From Desulfosporosinus orientis DSM 765 (lineage in GTDB: Bacteria; Bacillota; Desulfitobacteriia; Desulfitobacteriales; Desulfitobacteriaceae), in the NCBI RefSeq assembly GCF_000235605.1, contig NC_016584.1, positions 4,198,001 to 4,262,000 on the forward strand: DNA of 64,000 bases. Direction: 5' to 3'. A program made the translations under genes and the position numbers. The notes beneath the pieces were generated by a model. That model was given only the letters and a program-made list of their open reading frames with translations, was not told where the DNA came from and ran no database searches. Below are positions 61,331 through 64,000 of this stretch, in pieces; the stretch's first letter is position 1, and every line of letters begins with the position of its first letter.

Positions 61331-61383
61331 AAAAAAACTATTCAAAGGGCACTAATCCAGTCCTAACATCTGAATAGCGCCCT
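61331..61383 (-). terminator. probable terminator after the DUF155 pair
   Basis: Two overlapping stems are possible (CTATTC/GAATAG and GGGCGCTA/TTAGTGCCC on the minus strand), the outer one followed by TTTTTTT. It is about 50 bases after the second DUF155-like gene. Confidence 0.6.
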
Positions 61384-61430
61384 CATTAAAATGTGCTCAA
61401 TATTTTTAGTGAGTCTTTACGTCAGCTAAA

Positions 61431-62246
61431 TTATTGGAACAGGATATGCATAAGCGGGAAGCTTGCCAGTAGCACTATCTCAAATAGCAAAAGTCTCTGT
61501 TCTGATTGCTTGGTTCCAAAGCTGAAGTATTCTCCCGTAATAGAATCTAAAATGTTCATCTGATTTGCTAAAGCCTCATAACGTTTATTAAGTTCAAAAT
61601 AACCACATAACCTGTCAAACAACAGCCTGGATTCATGGTTTCTGTTAAATTCTGATGGCCTATCAAGAAGTCTTACACTTTCAATACTCCTGTATTTAAA
61701 GCGAATACCTTGAGCAAGAGTCGAAGCCACTTTTTTGGTATTTGCCCTCAGATAACCCTTATTAAGCCAAACAATGAACTTACCCACTTCATCCAAAACC
61801 TGGGAAAGATCCCTTTCAATGTTATAAAGCTCCGTGGACTTTGCCAAAACTGCTGCAGCAACATCATCCACATAGGGTTGATATTGAAAAACAACATCAT
61901 CGCCTTCCCATAGAATTAATTCACCCTCACTCAAAGGAATCATCTCATGAGTCTCATTAAATCGAGAAAGCAATTCATAGTTCGGTTCAATATATAATGT
62001 CCCTAAGTAGTCAAGGAAAACGGACACTTCGTCTTGATTGAAATTTATAAACGAAACACACCCGTATTTATATAAATACACTGCTTTAGCTGCAGAAGCA
62101 TACTTTAGGATCTTCTCAACCTCTACCTCATCGAATTTAAGGTAATCTCTCCATCTCACGTCCTGCCTTAAATTCATAAATCCTGCTATTCTCGCGAGAA
62201 GGAGTCTTGCCGCTATTTTATATGTATTAATCAGTATTTTTTCCAT
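61431..62246 (-). CDS. RMD1/DUF155-like protein 1
   Basis: A 271-residue protein. YKYGCVSFINFNQDEVSVFLDYL near residue 60 and the later long helical part ending in a hydrophobic C-terminal helix (LLFEIVLLASFPLMHILF) fit the DUF155 family, known from yeast RMD1 and from scattered bacteria. The tail probably anchors it in the membrane. Function in bacteria unknown. Second of a tandem pair, 14 bases after its paralogue. Confidence 0.75.
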   Translation of the reverse strand: MEKILINTYKIAARLLLARIAGFMNLRQDVRWRDYLKFDEVEVEKILKYASAAKAVYLYKYGCVSFINFNQDEVSVFLDYLGTLYIEPNYELLSRFNETHEMIPLSEGELILWEGDDVVFQYQPYVDDVAAAVLAKSTELYNIERDLSQVLDEVGKFIVWLNKGYLRANTKKVASTLAQGIRFKYRSIESVRLLDRPSEFNRNHESRLLFDRLCGYFELNKRYEALANQMNILDSITGEYFSFGTKQSEQRLLLFEIVLLASFPLMHILFQ

Positions 62247-62260
62247 ACTTACACCTGTCT

Positions 62261-63085
62261 TTAGTGGATTAGATCAAGCACCATCAGCAATACTTCAACA
62301 ACGATCAACAATACAATGATCCACTCAACAAACAATCCGCGAATTGAATGGCTGATAGAGGCAAACCCGTCAATAATGCTTTTCAAGATTTCTGTCTTAC
62401 TTTTTATAACTATGTAACGGTCATTCAGCTCAAAAAACTCCGACATCTTTTCGTAAAAATCAGCTGCATCACTGTTAATCCAGGTAATATCCGGTTTATC
62501 CAGAATCATAATATAAGCAATGGTGTTATATTCATGCCTGACAATTCTTGAAGTAGTTTTGGCGATTTCTTTATAACCGATATGTAATTTTCCTCTTTCC
62601 AGATTATCAATTTTTATTTCTAGATCATCCAGAATTTTGCTCAGCTGCTCTTCTATCCTCTCAAGGGCTACCGACTTAGCAATTACAATTGAAATAAGCT
62701 CAGGGTAAAACAACTCTACTTTTGGTATCTGTACATAACGATCAGTAAGTTCTATTTCTTCACCTTCACACGGATGAAGTACATAGTCATCCTGAAACCT
62801 GTCATACCTGCCTATATCTATATCCGGCTTGATACTTTTCAGATAGCGCATCAATCGTTCTGTATGCTGTTTGGTTGAGTTAATAAACACAATACTTCCA
62901 AAGGAAAAAATCAGGATCTTTTCGTCCTTCCCCGGCGGTTCTCCGGTAATAGTTCCCAAGGTATCGCCCTGAAGAAGAAGCGGCTCCTCCCATGTATACT
63001 TTTTCCTAATATTGCATTCCACCGCAATCTTATTAAGATCAATTTCATTCGTTACTGCAAAGGCTTTAAATGTTAAATCGTTCAT
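62261..63085 (-). CDS. RMD1/DUF155-like protein 2
   Basis: A 274-residue paralogue of the next gene: ILIFSFGSIVFINSTKQHTERLM aligns with the YGCVSFINF segment, and the same long helical region and C-terminal hydrophobic helix (FVEWIIVLLIVVEVLLMVLDL) follow. The two share layout more than detailed sequence, so the duplication is old. The pair may form a hetero-oligomer at the membrane; inference only. Confidence 0.75.
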   Translation of the reverse strand: MNDLTFKAFAVTNEIDLNKIAVECNIRKKYTWEEPLLLQGDTLGTITGEPPGKDEKILIFSFGSIVFINSTKQHTERLMRYLKSIKPDIDIGRYDRFQDDYVLHPCEGEEIELTDRYVQIPKVELFYPELISIVIAKSVALERIEEQLSKILDDLEIKIDNLERGKLHIGYKEIAKTTSRIVRHEYNTIAYIMILDKPDITWINSDAADFYEKMSEFFELNDRYIVIKSKTEILKSIIDGFASISHSIRGLFVEWIIVLLIVVEVLLMVLDLIH

Positions 63086-63215
63086 CCTATTCCCTTAGCT
63101 TTCTGTTTTTTTAATCACCCTATGTGCCTATTTGTAGTATATAATTAACTGCTTCTTTTTATTATTCACATACAGCATCCGGTCTGGGATTAATAATTAA
63201 TTCTGAAAATATTAA

Positions 63216-63238
63216 AACCGCCAACTTAGCCGGCGGTT
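63216..63238. terminator. terminator of the cupin gene
   Basis: Seven-base arms AACCGCC / GGCGGTT (63216-63222, 63232-63238) with TTTTAATATTTT on the minus side, 27 bases after the cupin stop. Confidence 0.7.
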
Positions 63239-63265
63239 ATTTTTGCAAAATATGTACATTTGATT

Positions 63266-63619
63266 TTAGTCAAACAAGATTAATGCCATAACTTCCAAAT
63301 CAACGGTTCCTGTATTTTCAAGGGAATGCTTCTCACCGTTTTTAGTGATGATTACATCTCCAGGTCTTACAGGCTTTTCTTCTCCGTTATCATTGACTAC
63401 GCCTTCCCCGCTGAGGACGACATAGGTTTCAAAGTCCCCGACATGTTCGTGAAAACCGATGGAGGCTCCAGGTTTTAAAACATTTTTACAGTACAGTCTC
63501 CCCTTACCCTTAAATTCATCCTTTTCTACCTCAAGAAAGTGCGTCATTTCAAGTTCGCCTTTCCCACCGCGGAAATTTGAAACTACATCTTTTTTCAACT
63601 CATCAAAACGTTTAATCAT
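63266..63619 (-). CDS. cupin-domain protein
   Basis: A 117-residue single-domain cupin. Motif 1 is GASIGFHEHVGDFETYVVLSGEG with the two histidines and glutamate, motif 2 is PGDVIITKNGEKHSLENTG with the third histidine, so the metal site is complete. Small cupins of this kind bind metals or sugars and may be isomerases or dioxygenases; role unknown. GGAGC stands before the ATG. Single gene. Confidence 0.88.
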   Translation of the reverse strand: MIKRFDELKKDVVSNFRGGKGELEMTHFLEVEKDEFKGKGRLYCKNVLKPGASIGFHEHVGDFETYVVLSGEGVVNDNGEEKPVRPGDVIITKNGEKHSLENTGTVDLEVMALILFD

Positions 63620-63779
63620 ATTATTGCTCCTTCATCATAAATTTAAAAAGATTATATCATATTCTCAGTTAGATATCGTTGTTCCCTCAAAAGATATCTA
63701 TTATACCACTTATTTGTATTTAATTTGAATTATATGATATAATCCTTGCCAAGCTTAAAGACCATATTCAAGCTTATTA

Positions 63780-63878
63780 GAAAACTTGGCTGGGGCCAAG
63801 CCTTTCAGGCGCAGGCGGCCGCCATAGTTGCACTTATGCTTCAGAAAGTATGCAACGAAAAGTTATACTTTCTGATTA
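63780..63878 (+). repeat. dispersed hairpin repeat, copy 2
   Basis: Same left end and same right 43 bases as 16610-16722, including the CAGAAAGTAT / ATACTTTCTG hairpin, but a different and shorter GC-rich core. It ends eight bases before the AAAGGAG of the aminopeptidase gene, so it lies in the 5' leader of that gene. Confidence 0.7.
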
Positions 63879-63898
63879 GTACTAAAAAGGAGTCTAAA

Positions 63899-64000
63899 AT
63901 GAATAGAAATTCGTTAGAAAAATATGCTCAGCTTATCGTAAAAACTGGTCTAAACCTCCAAAAAAATCAAACCCTGGTGATTTCCGCACCCATCGAAAGT
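63899..64000 (+). CDS. M29-family aminopeptidase, 5' end only
   Basis: ATG at 63899 after AAAGGAG opens a frame that runs off the window after 34 codons. LEKYAQLIVKTGLNLQKNQT and VISAPIES are the typical N-terminus of thermophilic-type M29 metallo-aminopeptidases (AmpS/PepS). The catalytic part lies outside the window. Confidence 0.8.
   Translation, partial: MNRNSLEKYAQLIVKTGLNLQKNQTLVISAPIES

Overview
The window looks like chromosomal DNA of a strictly anaerobic, spore-forming, metabolically versatile Firmicute of the Desulfosporosinus/Desulfitobacterium type (Peptococcaceae). This is an inference from gene content: single-chain pyruvate:ferredoxin oxidoreductase, rubrerythrin, a membrane-bound uptake [NiFe] hydrogenase with a Tat signal, an electron-confurcating lactate dehydrogenase (Etf-linked), sigma-54 control of an acyl-CoA module, sporulation-type small membrane proteins, AT-rich intergenic DNA and strong GGAGG ribosome binding sites. 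No 16S rRNA or other taxonomic marker is present, so genus is not proven.

Layout. 0-9 kb: 3' part of a cysteine synthase gene, an alpha/beta hydrolase, a complete TRAP transporter (dctPQM) behind a long UAG-rich leader that ends in a terminator hairpin, a Cys-rich mini-protein, a DMT exporter, an M48 protease and a DUF1992 protein. 9-16.5 kb: rubrerythrin, an orphan ParA ATPase, an MMPL pseudogene, a small ferredoxin, a broken flavodoxin/ferredoxin gene, a DUF3787 mini-protein, PFOR and tRNA-Gly(TCC). 16.6-22 kb: a TetR-controlled RND efflux operon. 22-27 kb: HD protein, patatin-like lipase, gamma-glutamylcyclotransferase-like protein, one intact and one decayed iron alcohol dehydrogenase. 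27-32.4 kb: two large redox-sensor-like proteins in tandem: a CNB / degenerate AAA / membrane polyferredoxin fusion, and an [FeFe]-hydrogenase-like H-cluster domain fused to GGDEF and EAL.

32.5-39.5 kb: acyl-CoA module (CoA-transferase A/B, acyl-CoA dehydrogenase, thiolase) with a decayed 3-hydroxyacyl-CoA dehydrogenase, a -24/-12 promoter and a CBS-PAS-AAA-Fis sigma-54 activator. 39.6-45.7 kb: cardiolipin synthase, a truncated metallo-hydrolase, an ECF vitamin transporter under a cobalamin riboswitch with a group II intron remnant lodged between riboswitch terminator and first gene, and two very small YjcZ-like proteins. 45.8-51.4 kb: DUF438/hemerythrin/PAS protein, a cysteine-less CMD-family protein and the [NiFe] hydrogenase operon (small, large, cytochrome b). 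51.5-54 kb: a coiled-coil protein containing nine near-identical 180-bp repeats. 54-64 kb: FMN reductase, the etfB-etfA-lactate dehydrogenase operon with a visible promoter/operator, AI-2E family permease, metallophosphoesterase, two DUF155/RMD1-like proteins, a cupin and the start of an M29 aminopeptidase.

How it fits together: lactate, acyl-CoA intermediates and pyruvate can be oxidised (LctBCD, acyl-CoA module, PFOR), H2 can be taken up by the exported hydrogenase, and electrons enter ferredoxin and membrane carriers; the two redox proteins could report the state of this system, one through c-di-GMP. At least six decayed genes, a group II intron remnant and two families of dispersed structured repeats show active genome erosion. 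The most novel leads are the H-cluster/GGDEF/EAL protein with its neighbour, the 180-bp repeat gene, the UAG-rich TRAP-transporter leader and the covarying intergenic repeat.
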